This document shows, piece after piece, positions 45,673-54,660 of a stretch of 64,000 bases of DNA. The notes below the pieces were generated by a model. The model had not been told where the DNA came from, did not search any database, and worked only from the letters and a program-made list of their open reading frames with translations. Source of the DNA: Janthinobacterium sp. ROICE36 (GTDB lineage Bacteria; Pseudomonadota; Gammaproteobacteria; Burkholderiales; Burkholderiaceae_D); NCBI RefSeq assembly GCF_002869965.1, contig NZ_PEBS01000002.1:113834-177833 (forward strand). Direction: 5' to 3'. The first letter of the stretch is position 1; each line of letters starts with the position of its first letter. Made by a program: the position numbers and the translations under genes.

Positions 45673-45699
45673 GGGGTCAGACCCGCCGGGTCTGACCCC
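45673..45699. repeat. 27-bp perfect palindrome GGGGTCAGACCCG-C-CGGGTCTGACCCC
   Basis: Thirteen-base arms around a single central C lie between prmB and the ABC-F gene, starting 9 bases after the prmB stop. The same GGGGTCAGAC core appears at 35966-35975, also directly behind a gene. It may form a transcript stem or belong to a dispersed intergenic repeat. Confidence 0.7.
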
Positions 45700-45718
45700 A
45701 GCCTCCACAAAGAAAAAA

Positions 45719-47719
45719 ATGATACGTTTCCTACAAGTAAGCCTGATGCGCGGCATCAAACCGTTGCTCGAACAAGTCGATGTCACGCTCAACCCGGGCG
45801 ACAAGATCGGCCTGATCGGCGCCAATGGCGCGGGCAAATCGAGCCTGTTCGCCATGATGCGTGGCGAATTGCACCCTGACCAGGGCGAGATCGATTTCCC
45901 GGCCAAGTGGCGCGTGGCTTACGTGGCGCAGGAAACGCCGCCGCTGGAGCGTGCCGCGCTCGACTACGCCATCGACGGCGACGCCACCTTGCGCAAACTG
46001 GAAGCGGAACTGGCGCATCTCGAGTCGCAAGCGGAAAGCACGGAAAACGGCATCGCCATCGGCAACATGTACAGCGCGCTGGCCGATGCCGACGCTTACA
46101 CGGTGCAGTCGCGCGGCGAGCAATTGCTGCTGGGCCTGGGCTTTACGCTGGACCAGATGCAGCAACCTGTCGCCAGCTTCTCCGGCGGCTGGCGCATGCG
46201 CTTGAACCTCGCGCAAGCGCTGATGTGCCCGTCCGACCTGCTGCTGCTCGATGAACCGACCAATCACCTGGATCTGGACGCCATCATCTGGCTGGAAGAC
46301 TGGCTCAAGCGCTACGCCGGCACCTTGCTGATCATTTCCCATGACCGCGACTTCCTCGATGAAGTGGTCAACGTCGTCGTGCATATCGACGAGCGCAAGC
46401 TGAAACGCTATTCGGGCAACTATTCGAGCTTCGAGCGCCAACGCGCGGCGCAGATGATCCTGGCCGCCGGCGCGCTGGAAAAGCAACAGCGCAAGCGTGC
46501 CCACCTGGAATCGTTCGTCAACCGCTTCAAGGCGCAAGCCTCAAAGGCCCGCCAGGCGCAAAGCCGCATGAAGGCGCTGGCGAAGATGGAAGAACTGGCG
46601 CCCTTGCGCGCCGCCGCCGAATTCTCGTTCGAGTTCCGCGAGCCGCTGTCGGCACCGAATCCTTTGATGGTGATGGAAGACGTCGATGCGGGCTACAAGA
46701 TCGAAAACGAAGCGACGGGCGAAATCACGCATAAAACCATCGTCAACGGCATCAAGTTTTCCTTGCAGATCGGCCAGCGTATCGGCCTCTTGGGCCAGAA
46801 TGGCGCCGGTAAATCGACCCTGATCAAGACCATCGCCGGCGAACTGATGCCTTTGAGCGGCGACGCCACCATGGGCAAGGGCCTCAACATCGGCTACTTC
46901 GCCCAGCACCAGGTGGAAATGCTGCGCCACGACGAATCGCCGCTGTGGCATCTGGCCAAGATCGCCCCCACCGTGCGCGAGCAGGAACTGCGCAACTTCC
47001 TGGGCGGCTTCAACTTCCCCGGCAACATGGTCACCGCCTCGATCGCACCATTCTCGGGCGGCGAAAAAGCCCGTTTGGCGCTGGCCCTGATCGTCTGGCA
47101 GCGTCCGAACTTGCTGCTGCTCGATGAACCGACCAACCACTTGGACCTGGAAACGCGCGAAGCGCTGACGGAAGCGCTGGCCCAGTTCGAAGGCACCCTG
47201 GTCGTCGTATCCCATGATCGCCATTTGCTGCGCGCCACCACGGACGAATTCATCATCGTTGCCGACGGCAAGCTGCAGCCATTCGACGGCGACCTGGACG
47301 ACTACAAGGACTGGCTGTTCAAGACCAAGCTGGGCAAAGGCACCGACGTGCTGCCGGCCGCTGGCAAGGCCAACAAGACGGACTTCCCCGTGACTTCTTC
47401 CATACCTTCGCCGGTAGCGCCCCCCGCCCCCGCCGCACCCGTGCGCGACAAGCGCCAGGAAGCGGAAGACCGCCAGAAGGCAGCCGCCTTGCGCAAGCCG
47501 ATCGAAAACAAGATCAAGCGCCAGGAAGAGCAGATCGCCAAGCGCAACGCGCAAAAGGCGGAAACGGAAGCCAAGCTGGGCGAACCGACCATCTACGACG
47601 CGGCCAACAAGGCCAAGCTGAAGCAATTGCTGGCCGACCAGACCTTCTTCACCAAGGACCTGGCGCAGCTGGAAGCGGAATGGCTCGATCTGCAGGATCA
47701 GCTGGAAAAACTTGGTTAA
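45719..47719 (+). CDS. ABC-F family ATPase (YheS/Uup type)
   Basis: A 666-residue soluble protein with two ABC ATPase modules and no membrane part. Walker A motifs are GANGAGKSS (about 37-45) and GQNGAGKST (about 360-368). The signature motifs are SFSGGWRMRL and PFSGGEKARLAL, with Walker B LLLLDEPTNHLDL in both halves. The interdomain linker (about 240-300) is Arg/Lys-rich. A basic coiled-coil tail (about 570-660) is typical of YheS. ABC-F proteins bind the ribosomal E site and relieve stalling. The ATG at 45719 follows A-rich sequence with a weak ribosome-binding site. Confidence 0.93.
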   Translation: MIRFLQVSLMRGIKPLLEQVDVTLNPGDKIGLIGANGAGKSSLFAMMRGELHPDQGEIDFPAKWRVAYVAQETPPLERAALDYAIDGDATLRKLEAELAHLESQAESTENGIAIGNMYSALADADAYTVQSRGEQLLLGLGFTLDQMQQPVASFSGGWRMRLNLAQALMCPSDLLLLDEPTNHLDLDAIIWLEDWLKRYAGTLLIISHDRDFLDEVVNVVVHIDERKLKRYSGNYSSFERQRAAQMILAAGALEKQQRKRAHLESFVNRFKAQASKARQAQSRMKALAKMEELAPLRAAAEFSFEFREPLSAPNPLMVMEDVDAGYKIENEATGEITHKTIVNGIKFSLQIGQRIGLLGQNGAGKSTLIKTIAGELMPLSGDATMGKGLNIGYFAQHQVEMLRHDESPLWHLAKIAPTVREQELRNFLGGFNFPGNMVTASIAPFSGGEKARLALALIVWQRPNLLLLDEPTNHLDLETREALTEALAQFEGTLVVVSHDRHLLRATTDEFIIVADGKLQPFDGDLDDYKDWLFKTKLGKGTDVLPAAGKANKTDFPVTSSIPSPVAPPAPAAPVRDKRQEAEDRQKAAALRKPIENKIKRQEEQIAKRNAQKAETEAKLGEPTIYDAANKAKLKQLLADQTFFTKDLAQLEAEWLDLQDQLEKLG

Positions 47720-47730
47720 TCAAGTGACGA

Positions 47731-47760
47731 CAAAAGACGACCCACGGGTCGTCTTTTTTT
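47731..47760 (+). terminator. Intrinsic terminator after the ABC-F gene
   Basis: AAAAGACGACCC-A-CGGGTCGTC followed by TTTTTTT gives a strong stem and T-run directly after the ABC-F stop. The A-rich left arm would also give a T-run on the other strand, so it may end the converging cheW transcript too. Confidence 0.9.
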
Positions 47761-48259
47761 AGGCCACCTGCATGGGGCTGGGGCTGCGGATCGCCATCAG
47801 GCGGTCGATGTCGACGAGGATCAATCTACGTCCCGCCAGCGTGCCCATACCCAGCAGATAATCGGCTTCCGCCTCGCCCAGGCCGGGCACGGCGGCGATG
47901 TCGGTGGGCGCCAGGCTGACGATATCGGTGATGCCATCGACCACCATGCCCATCACGCCATTGCTCAACTGCAGGATGATCACGTCGGTGGACGGGTCGG
48001 GCGCGCCCCGGGTGCTGCCAAACGCGGCGCGCATGTCGACGATGGGGATGATCACGCCGCGCGAGACAGCCACGCTGTGCAGCACTTCCCCTTCCGAGGA
48101 AAAGCGGTCGAGTTCCTTCAGCGGGCGCAATTCCCGCACGCAACGATAATCGAGGCCGTATTCCAGGCCGCCCAAGCGGAAGCTCAAGTACTGCGTCAGG
48201 TATTGCACGGTGCTACGTTCCGCCGTTGTTGCGGCGCCAGGCGTCGTCGTGGGCTGCAT
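47759..48259 (-). CDS. cheW: Chemotaxis adaptor protein CheW
   Basis: A 166-residue CheW, a two-subdomain beta-barrel adaptor that links chemoreceptors to the kinase CheA. Visible family stretches are YLSFRLGGLEYGLDYRCVRE, RGVIIPIVDMRAAFG and LLGMGTLAGRRLILVDIDRLM. The ATG at 48259 follows AAAGGA. It is a single gene, not in a che operon; it may serve the receptor at 565-2151 or a receptor elsewhere. Confidence 0.93.
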   Translation of the reverse strand: MQPTTTPGAATTAERSTVQYLTQYLSFRLGGLEYGLDYRCVRELRPLKELDRFSSEGEVLHSVAVSRGVIIPIVDMRAAFGSTRGAPDPSTDVIILQLSNGVMGMVVDGITDIVSLAPTDIAAVPGLGEAEADYLLGMGTLAGRRLILVDIDRLMAIRSPSPMQVA

Positions 48260-48455
48260 GATGATCCTTTCATCCGGTAAGCGCTGCCAGGATGCGCAGT
48301 GGCGCAACGTTGGCCCCATGCTAACCAGCATCGCCGCAGGCGGCGTTGAGAAACATCAATTTTCCAGGACGACATCATCGACCGGCCGGCCCAGCCTTGC
48401 GCCGGCGCAGCCATCTTCCCTTACAATACCCCCATCGTTTCCCCACAGGCAGGCC

Positions 48456-48854
48456 ATGCAACACCTCGTCAATCCCGCTGAAGTTGAATTTTCCGCCATC
48501 CGCGCCCAGGGCCCGGGCGGGCAGAATGTCAACAAGGTGTCCAGCGCCATCCATTTGCGCTTTCCCATCGCCGCCTCGTCGCTGCCGGAAGCGTACAAGG
48601 AGCGGCTGCTGGCCTTGCGCGACAGCCGTATCAGCAAGGATGGCGTGCTGGTGCTCAAGGCGCAGCAATCGCGCAGCCAGGAACAGAACAAGGAAGAAGC
48701 CTTGCGGCGCTTGCAGGAAATCATCGACAGCGTGACCTTCCTGCCCGCCGTGCGGCGCGCCACCAAGCCCACGCGCAGCTCGCAGCGGCGCCGCCTCGAC
48801 AGCAAGAGCACGCACAGCGTGCTCAAGCAATCACGTGGCAAGGTCACCGACTAA
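48456..48854 (+). CDS. arfB: Alternative ribosome-rescue factor / peptidyl-tRNA hydrolase ArfB (YaeJ)
   Basis: A 132-residue release-factor-like protein that hydrolyses peptidyl-tRNA on stalled ribosomes. The catalytic GGQ is in IRAQGPGGQNVNKVSSAIHL (about 15-34), and the basic C-terminal tail (residues about 100-130, SSQRRRLDSKSTHSVLKQSR) inserts into the empty mRNA channel. It lacks the other RF domains, as expected for ArfB. It is divergent from cheW. Confidence 0.96.
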   Translation: MQHLVNPAEVEFSAIRAQGPGGQNVNKVSSAIHLRFPIAASSLPEAYKERLLALRDSRISKDGVLVLKAQQSRSQEQNKEEALRRLQEIIDSVTFLPAVRRATKPTRSSQRRRLDSKSTHSVLKQSRGKVTD

Positions 48855-48857
48855 ACG

Positions 48858-50717
48858 TTATGGTGGCGGCTGGTAAGTCCAGTCCAGGCTGCCACTGCTG
48901 TCCGCAAACACGCTCTGCGTGGCCGGCGTGGCGCTGCGCAACAGCGCCTTGATCTCTTTCGGCGGCCGGTCGTAGACCTTGGCCGGTCCGGATGGCACGA
49001 CCATGGTGCGCACCGCCGTTTCGCCATCGACCAGACCCAGGCTGCAGCGCGATTGGCCGGCCGTCGCTTGCCGCTGCTGGCGCACTTGCTCCACCAGCGC
49101 CAGCATTTGCGCCTGCAGGATTTCCGACTGTTTCACCTCCACGCGCAGGCGCGCCACTTCCTTCAGCACGGGGCCGATGCGCGCGGCCAGCTTGTCGTAT
49201 TGCAGTTGCTGCGCCGGCTGCAGCTGCAGCTCGCCGCGCCGCAGCTGGCCCGCCAGGGCCAGGTAGTTGTGCACCTCGGGCAATTGCGCAATGGCATCGA
49301 TTTCCTGCTGACGCTTGTGCTGCGCCTGCAGGTACTGGGCCGCCTTCTCCAGGCTTTCCGCAATTTTCTGCTCCAGCGCGCTCAAATCGGGCACCAGCGG
49401 GAACAGCAGCATCTCCACCTGCTTGCGCGGACCGGCGCTGCCGATGCGGATGGTACGGGCCGCCACGGCGCAGCCTTCGGCCAGCTCGATGACGACTTCG
49501 TCGGCGATGATCTCGCAATTGCTGGCATGGTCGATCACCACGCGCGTGCCGGCGATGACGCAACTTTCCGCGCGCTTCACGTGCACTTCGCCGCTCAGCG
49601 CCTGCAGCACGGAACCGGAAGCCACGCCCTCGACGCGCACGTCGCCATGCTCGTTGAAGGCCGTGCCGCCTACCAGGTTGCGCTGCAACCATATTAATCC
49701 CCCCTGCGAGTGCAGATGGCCATACACGTCGCCATGGATGGTGATGTCGCTGCCGTCGAGCTGGCGCTGCTCCTGCACTTCGCCATATTCTTCATACGCG
49801 GCGCGCAGCTTCAGATTGCCCGTGGTGCGGCTGCTGACGCCTTCGCGGCTGACGATCTTGTTTTCGATGGACATCTTGCCGTGTTCATCGACATTCACAT
49901 AGCCATCCTGGGTCGCCACGACGTAATCGCCATCGCTGAAGCGCTCGACCGCCGTGCCCGCACCTGCCACCGCCGCCGGGTCCAGCTCCAGCGGCGCGGG
50001 CGGCGGCAACAGCGTGCCGGCCAGGTCGTAGCCGGACAAGCCGGGCGCACCGGGCAGCAGCCGCAGCAGGCGCACGTGTTTCTTCACTTGCGGAAAACGG
50101 TTCTTGAAACTGAGCAAATCCAGGCGGCCATCGGAGCGTTCGCGCGGCGCGTCGTCGCGGTGCATGCCTTGCGACACTTCAAGCAGCCGGGCGTCGCGCC
50201 CCGGCTGCGGCGGCAGTGCACGCGCCACCGTGATGCGTTCGGCTTTGCCGCTGCCCAGAATGGCGCGCACGGCCGCGCCGTCGATGCCATAGTGCACGCC
50301 CTTGCACCACAGGTCGGCCACCAGCTCGTCAAACTCGCGGCGCGCCGGCACCTGGCCATCCGCGTCAGGCGACAGCGCTTCGAAGTAAAACTCGGCGCTG
50401 TCGCCATGGATCTTGACTTGCTTGTACAGCGCGCGGCGCTGGGGCGGGAATGGCGCCACGCGGGCGGCGATGCGCAGCAAGACATCGCCCTTGTGGGCGG
50501 TGCGGGGCGCGGGGGCATGGAACAGGGTCAGCAGGAACAAAGCGTAATCGAGACCCACCAGCAGTTGCCCCGACTGGAACAGCTGGTCGACGGCGGCGCG
50601 CAACTGTGCGGGCGCCAGGGACAGGTCGAGCCACACGCCCTCGTCGCGCTGGACCAGGCCGCGCGGCAAGCTGCCCGCTTGGGCAACATCAGGAACGGGT
50701 GTGTCGTCGTCGCTCAC
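48858..50717 (-). CDS. FapA/DUF342 family protein
   Basis: A 619-residue protein. The N-terminal region (to about 180) is variable, followed by the FapA beta-helix part with repeated strands (ATQDGYVNVDEHGKMSIENK, DGSDITIHGDVYGHLHSQGG, NEHGDVRVEGVASGSVLQAL). A helical C-terminal region holds a coiled coil (QAQHKRQQEIDAIAQLPEVH...). DUF342/FapA is linked to flagellar assembly or polarity in some species, but the role is unproven. GTG at 50717 is preferred over an ATG at 50741 because GGGGGAGG lies 6 bases before the GTG and the ATG is inside that region. It ends 3 bases from arfB. Confidence 0.85.
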   Translation of the reverse strand: MSDDDTPVPDVAQAGSLPRGLVQRDEGVWLDLSLAPAQLRAAVDQLFQSGQLLVGLDYALFLLTLFHAPAPRTAHKGDVLLRIAARVAPFPPQRRALYKQVKIHGDSAEFYFEALSPDADGQVPARREFDELVADLWCKGVHYGIDGAAVRAILGSGKAERITVARALPPQPGRDARLLEVSQGMHRDDAPRERSDGRLDLLSFKNRFPQVKKHVRLLRLLPGAPGLSGYDLAGTLLPPPAPLELDPAAVAGAGTAVERFSDGDYVVATQDGYVNVDEHGKMSIENKIVSREGVSSRTTGNLKLRAAYEEYGEVQEQRQLDGSDITIHGDVYGHLHSQGGLIWLQRNLVGGTAFNEHGDVRVEGVASGSVLQALSGEVHVKRAESCVIAGTRVVIDHASNCEIIADEVVIELAEGCAVAARTIRIGSAGPRKQVEMLLFPLVPDLSALEQKIAESLEKAAQYLQAQHKRQQEIDAIAQLPEVHNYLALAGQLRRGELQLQPAQQLQYDKLAARIGPVLKEVARLRVEVKQSEILQAQMLALVEQVRQQRQATAGQSRCSLGLVDGETAVRTMVVPSGPAKVYDRPPKEIKALLRSATPATQSVFADSSGSLDWTYQPPP

Positions 50718-50876
50718 CACTTGCCTCCCCCAGCAACACATTCAGAGAATTGCCTCAGTGCCCTGGAACAATATCACGGGGCGTGGCGGCGTGCCTGACT
50801 CGGCAAAAATGTGCTTGCCAGATGCAAACAGGGCCATGTCTTGCGAAATGGCCCTGTCGGATGAAAAGTGTAATGG

Positions 50877-51266
50877 CTAGCGGCGCGGCGGGTTGGAATA
50901 GATGTCCTGGCCCACTTCATTGATCTGGCGGCGCAGGTCGCGGCGCTCGTCGGGCGTCATGCGGCCCGTGCGGCGCGAGGCGTCGGCGCCCTCGTTGGCG
51001 CGGCGCTGCTCTTCGGCGCGCGTGTCGAAACTGCGTGCGTCACGCTGTTCGCGCAGTCGCGTATCATTGCTATTGCTGCGTTGTACCTGTTCATAGCGCT
51101 GGGCCTGCACTTGCGGCTGGTCGTCACGGCGTGGCGGCGGCTGGTTTTGTGCCAGCGCCAGGCTGGCGGCAAACACGGAACAAACGGCAAATGCGCACAG
51201 CACAGTCGTACGTGCGGCAATAGCTGCGCTGGGAGCGTCGTGAATTTTTTTAGTAAAGATATTCAT
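50877..51266 (-). CDS. Small exported Arg/Gln-rich protein of unknown function
   Basis: A 129-residue protein. The signal peptide covers residues 1-39 (MNIFTKKIHDAPSAAIAART... ALAQ), followed by a Pro/Gln/Arg-rich disordered stretch. The conserved C-terminal motif MTPDERRDLRRQINEVGQDI is found in many betaproteobacterial small periplasmic proteins. It is divergent from ompR with 195 bases between. I do not know its function. Confidence 0.8.
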   Translation of the reverse strand: MNIFTKKIHDAPSAAIAARTTVLCAFAVCSVFAASLALAQNQPPPRRDDQPQVQAQRYEQVQRSNSNDTRLREQRDARSFDTRAEEQRRANEGADASRRTGRMTPDERRDLRRQINEVGQDIYSNPPRR

Positions 51267-51461
51267 TGATTTCCTCTTCCGCGATGCCGTATAAACTTAA
51301 AGCTTAATTCCACTGTGGCCCCAGTGTATGATGCTTTACACGGTGCAGTAAGAGTAATTGGGTAAAGTTTGTAACACTTTGTAATGGGTCGCCATACCCC
51401 CTTGCCGACGCCGCGCGAGGCGTTACTATAGCAACTAATATAAGATAACACGACACCTTAA

Positions 51462-52232
51462 ATGACCACAATTTCCACCTCCGGCAGCAACACGACTACG
51501 CAATCGATTCACGGCCACCAGGCAAAAATCATGGTGGTTGATGACGATGTGCGCCTGCGCGACCTGCTGCGCCGCTACCTGACTGAACAGGGTTTCAATG
51601 TCTTCACGGCAGAGAGCGCGACGGCCATGAACAAGCTGTGGCTGCGCGAACGCTACGACTTGCTGGTGCTCGATTTGATGCTGCCCGGCGAAGACGGCCT
51701 GTCGATCTGCCGCCGCCTGCGCGGCGCGGGTGACCAGACACCGATCATCATGCTGACGGCCAAGGGCGAAGACGTGGACCGCATCGTGGGTCTGGAAATG
51801 GGTGCCGACGACTACCTGCCGAAACCGTTCAACCCGCGCGAACTGGTGGCCCGCATCGGCGCCGTGCTGCGCCGCAAGGGTCCCGATGAAATCCCCGGCG
51901 CGCCGTCGGAAACGCCGCAAACCTTCGAATTCGGCGAATTCGTGCTGGACCTGGGCACGCGCACCCTGAAAAAGAGTGGCGAAACGGTGCCCCTGACAAC
52001 AGGCGAATTTTCCGTGCTGAAAGTGTTTGCCCGCCATGCGCGCCAGCCGCTGTCGCGCGAGAAACTGATGGAACTGGCGCGTGGCCGCGAATACGAAGTA
52101 TTCGACCGCAGCCTGGACGTGCAAATCTCGCGTCTGCGCAAGCTGATCGAACCCGATCCGTCTAGCCCGCTGTTCATCCAGACCGTGTGGGGCCTGGGCT
52201 ACGTCTTCATCCCGGACGGACAGCCGCGCTGA
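51462..52232 (+). CDS. ompR: OmpR-type response regulator
   Basis: A 256-residue regulator. An N-terminal Thr/Ser-rich extension (1-20) is followed by a receiver domain with acidic pocket VVDDD and phospho-acceptor Asp71 (LVLDLMLPGEDG), then a winged-helix DNA-binding domain (about 150-250, LTTGEFSVLKVFARHARQPL...). The dimer-face segment and RSLDVQISRLRKLIEPDP, FIQTVWGLGYVF are very close to E. coli OmpR. It controls porins and envelope genes with EnvZ, which follows 13 bases later. Confidence 0.95.
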   Translation: MTTISTSGSNTTTQSIHGHQAKIMVVDDDVRLRDLLRRYLTEQGFNVFTAESATAMNKLWLRERYDLLVLDLMLPGEDGLSICRRLRGAGDQTPIIMLTAKGEDVDRIVGLEMGADDYLPKPFNPRELVARIGAVLRRKGPDEIPGAPSETPQTFEFGEFVLDLGTRTLKKSGETVPLTTGEFSVLKVFARHARQPLSREKLMELARGREYEVFDRSLDVQISRLRKLIEPDPSSPLFIQTVWGLGYVFIPDGQPR

Positions 52233-52245
52233 TCGCAGGCAAGGC

Positions 52246-53604
52246 ATGATGAAGCTTGTTCCCGATATCAGCCTGGCGCGGCTGAAAAGCGGCCTGTTCT
52301 GGCGCACCTTTTTGCTGCTCGGCACCTTGACCACGGTCAGCATGATCACCTGGATCGGCATGATTTCCGTCATCCAGCGCGAGCCGCAGGCGCAGCAGAT
52401 TTCCGCCCAGATCATTTCCGTCGTCACCATCACGCATGCGGCACTGACGCACTCGGCACCCGAGCTGCGGCGCGAGCTGCTGTTCGACCTCGTCAGCAAC
52501 GAAGGCATCCGCATCTTCTCGCTGGAAGAGGACGACCGCATCGAGCCGCCGTCCGAGAATTACCTGATGCCCGACATCGAGGCGCTGGTGAAAGCCAAGC
52601 TGGGCAAGGACACGCGCTTTTCCGCGCGCGTCAACGGCGTGGCCGGTTTCTGGGTCAGCTTCAAGATCGACGACGATGAGTACTGGCTGATGCTGGACCG
52701 CGAGCGCCTGCGCGGCCTGACGGGCTTCCAGTGGCTGGGCTGGGCCAGCCTGGTATCGCTGCTGTCGCTGCTGGGCGCAGCCATCATTTCCAGCCTGATC
52801 AATTTACCGCTGTCGCGCTTGACGGCGGCCGCGCGCGACATCGCCAAGGGCAAGCAGCCGGCGCCGCTGCCGGAAAAAGGCCCGATCGAAATCATCGAGG
52901 CGAACCGCAGCTTCAACCAGATGGTCGATGATTTGAAGCAGGTGGAATCGGACCGCGCAGTGATTTTGGCCGGCATTTCGCACGATTTGCGCACGCCGCT
53001 GGCGCGCATGCAGCTGGAAGTGGAAATGGCCAACCTGTCGGACGAGGCGCGCCTGGGCATCCAGTCCGATATCGGGCAAATGGACGCCATCATCGGCCAG
53101 TTCCTCGACTACGCCAGGCCGACGGAAACGTCGACCTTCACGGACGTGGACTTGAGCGGCTTGCTCAGCGACATGACGCGCGAAGCGATGCGCCTGCCGG
53201 ACGTGAAGATCAATGCCACCATCGCGGAAGGCGCGCATGCGATGGGCAATCTCACCGACCTGCGCCGCGTCATGAACAACCTGATCGAAAATGCGCGCCG
53301 CTATGGCAAGACGCCGGGCAGCGATGTGACGGAAATCGATATCGCCTGCCAGGCGCGCACCAGCCACGGCGTGAAAAAGGTGATTATCGAGGTGCAGGAC
53401 CACGGCACGGGCGTGCCGGCGGAAAAGATCGAGCAACTGATGAAACCGTTCACACGCCTCGACACGGCGCGCGGGCAAGCCAACGGCGCCGGCCTGGGCC
53501 TGGCCATCGTCGACCGCGTGCTGCTGCGCCATGGCGCTGAATTACAAGTGCGCAACCGCGAAGGCGGCGGCCTGGCGTTTCAGATCAGCTTGCCGGCCAT
53601 ATGA
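52246..53604 (+). CDS. envZ: Osmolarity-type sensor histidine kinase EnvZ
   Basis: A 452-residue inner-membrane kinase/phosphatase. Transmembrane helices lie at about 20-42 and 162-186, with a periplasmic sensor between. A HAMP domain follows (about 187-235). The DHp helix has His246 in LAGISHDLRTPLARM, and a catalytic domain shows NLIENARRYG, DHGTGVP and GAGLGLAIVDRV. It is the cognate partner of OmpR upstream. The periplasmic part is longer and more acidic than needed for simple osmosensing (EEDDRIEPPSEN), but the function is assumed from overall similarity. Confidence 0.94.
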   Translation: MMKLVPDISLARLKSGLFWRTFLLLGTLTTVSMITWIGMISVIQREPQAQQISAQIISVVTITHAALTHSAPELRRELLFDLVSNEGIRIFSLEEDDRIEPPSENYLMPDIEALVKAKLGKDTRFSARVNGVAGFWVSFKIDDDEYWLMLDRERLRGLTGFQWLGWASLVSLLSLLGAAIISSLINLPLSRLTAAARDIAKGKQPAPLPEKGPIEIIEANRSFNQMVDDLKQVESDRAVILAGISHDLRTPLARMQLEVEMANLSDEARLGIQSDIGQMDAIIGQFLDYARPTETSTFTDVDLSGLLSDMTREAMRLPDVKINATIAEGAHAMGNLTDLRRVMNNLIENARRYGKTPGSDVTEIDIACQARTSHGVKKVIIEVQDHGTGVPAEKIEQLMKPFTRLDTARGQANGAGLGLAIVDRVLLRHGAELQVRNREGGGLAFQISLPAI

Positions 53605-53605
53605 A

Positions 53606-53633
53606 ACTGAACGGCACAGAAGCGCCGTTCAGT
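53606..53633. terminator. Hairpin between envZ and the Imm26-like gene
   Basis: ACTGAACGGC-ACAGAAGC-GCCGTTCAGT is a perfect 10-bp inverted repeat directly after the envZ stop and before the end of the converging gene at 53639. There is no T-run, so it may be a Rho-linked stem or a bidirectional end. Confidence 0.6.
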
Positions 53634-53638
53634 GACGT

Positions 53639-54118
53639 TCAAGCTGGCGCCTGCTTTTGCACGAGCAATTTATTCATCAACAATTCCGTCGCCCCGTAGC
53701 CGTACAGCGAATCGCTTTCCATGCCCGGCGTATCGAAGGGTATCGATTCCTCACGGTTCAGCTTGGCAGGGTCGGCATCCGCATAGCTGGCGCGCCAGGC
53801 GCGCTGCAAGGATTCATTGCGGCGGATAAAGGCCGGCATGGGCCAGGCATCGCGTTCCCAATGGCTGCTGTCGCCCAGCAGGGGCCAGCGTTCGTTGAGC
53901 AGGGCCATGTCGCCCGTGCGCAGGCGGCGCACGGCCTGTTCCGGCCGCAAGCCTTCCAGTTCGTCCAGCGCAGGCAGGCTGTCGCGCTTCGGCCCGAACA
54001 TGTACGCCAGCATGATGCGCCCGGAAGGCGCCCTGCGCGCTACCACGCCGACGGCATAGCCGCCGCCCGGCAAGGGCACGGCAAACCAGCTGCCTTCTCG
54101 GTATGGTAATGATCTCAT
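53639..54118 (-). CDS. Imm26-like immunity-type protein
   Basis: A 159-residue cytoplasmic protein. The N-terminus MRSLPYREGSWFAVPLPGGG followed by YAVGVVARR resembles the Imm26 immunity-protein fold, in which a G-x-W-F-x-V-P-L-x-D/G-G-x-Y motif opens a beta-barrel. The middle section contains LNERWPLLGDSSHWERDAWP, with aromatic residues usual in the family. Imm26 proteins often protect against contact-dependent toxins, but no toxin gene is adjacent. It could also have a housekeeping role. Confidence 0.65.
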   Translation of the reverse strand: MRSLPYREGSWFAVPLPGGGYAVGVVARRAPSGRIMLAYMFGPKRDSLPALDELEGLRPEQAVRRLRTGDMALLNERWPLLGDSSHWERDAWPMPAFIRRNESLQRAWRASYADADPAKLNREESIPFDTPGMESDSLYGYGATELLMNKLLVQKQAPA

Positions 54119-54212
54119 CGTTGCAAACTCTCCCAAAAAACGTGTTCGGGGCACAGTCTACGCGATGCAAGGCGACAGTGGCGCATGGTACGCCACGACA
54201 ACAAACCAATCG

Positions 54213-54518
54213 TTACGCTATTTTTTCATCATAGTGGTACTGCGCAACAATCGGCCCGGCCTTGAACAACGCTTCCTTCATGGCCGTGTCCAGTCGCGCA
54301 TCGCGGCGGCGCATCCATTCGAGCAGCATGGCCGCTTCCTTGCGGCTGGTGTCGCCTGCATGCGCCAGCACGCGGCGCAGCTCCGGGTCCGTGCACGCCT
54401 CGAAGCGCTGGCTGTTCAAGTCCAGCGCCTGCAGTGCGGCGATGGTGGCGCCGATGGCGCGATGCATGTCGAGTGCCGTGGCCGGCAAGCCCGTTTCTTC
54501 CAGTGGGACGGTGGTCAT
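54213..54518 (-). CDS. Encapsulated-ferritin-like (EncFtn) protein lacking the ferroxidase ligands
   Basis: A 101-residue helical protein. The stretch from MHRAIGATIAALQALDLNSQ through FEACTDPELRRVLAH to MLLEWMRRRDARLDTAMKEA and LFKAGPI aligns along its whole length with encapsulin-cargo ferritins. In EncFtn of Rhodospirillum rubrum the iron site uses Glu32, Glu62 and His65, with Tyr39 nearby. By my alignment these correspond to Ala28, Ser58, Glu61 and Asn35 here, so the site appears absent. The start at 54518 follows AAAAGGA; an ATG two codons upstream overlaps that site. No encapsulin shell gene is in the window. It is divergent from an iron alcohol dehydrogenase. Confidence 0.75.
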   Translation of the reverse strand: MTTVPLEETGLPATALDMHRAIGATIAALQALDLNSQRFEACTDPELRRVLAHAGDTSRKEAAMLLEWMRRRDARLDTAMKEALFKAGPIVAQYHYDEKIA

Positions 54519-54660
54519 GCGCATTCCTTTTCGCGTGGTGGTGATATCGGCTGCATTCTCCACCGCGCGGCCGAAAAGCTCAAGCGTCCACGACACGTTT
54601 CCACCCGTTCGGCCATAATCATGGCTCAGCAACAGCCTACACTTCAGCGCCAGGAGCCCC

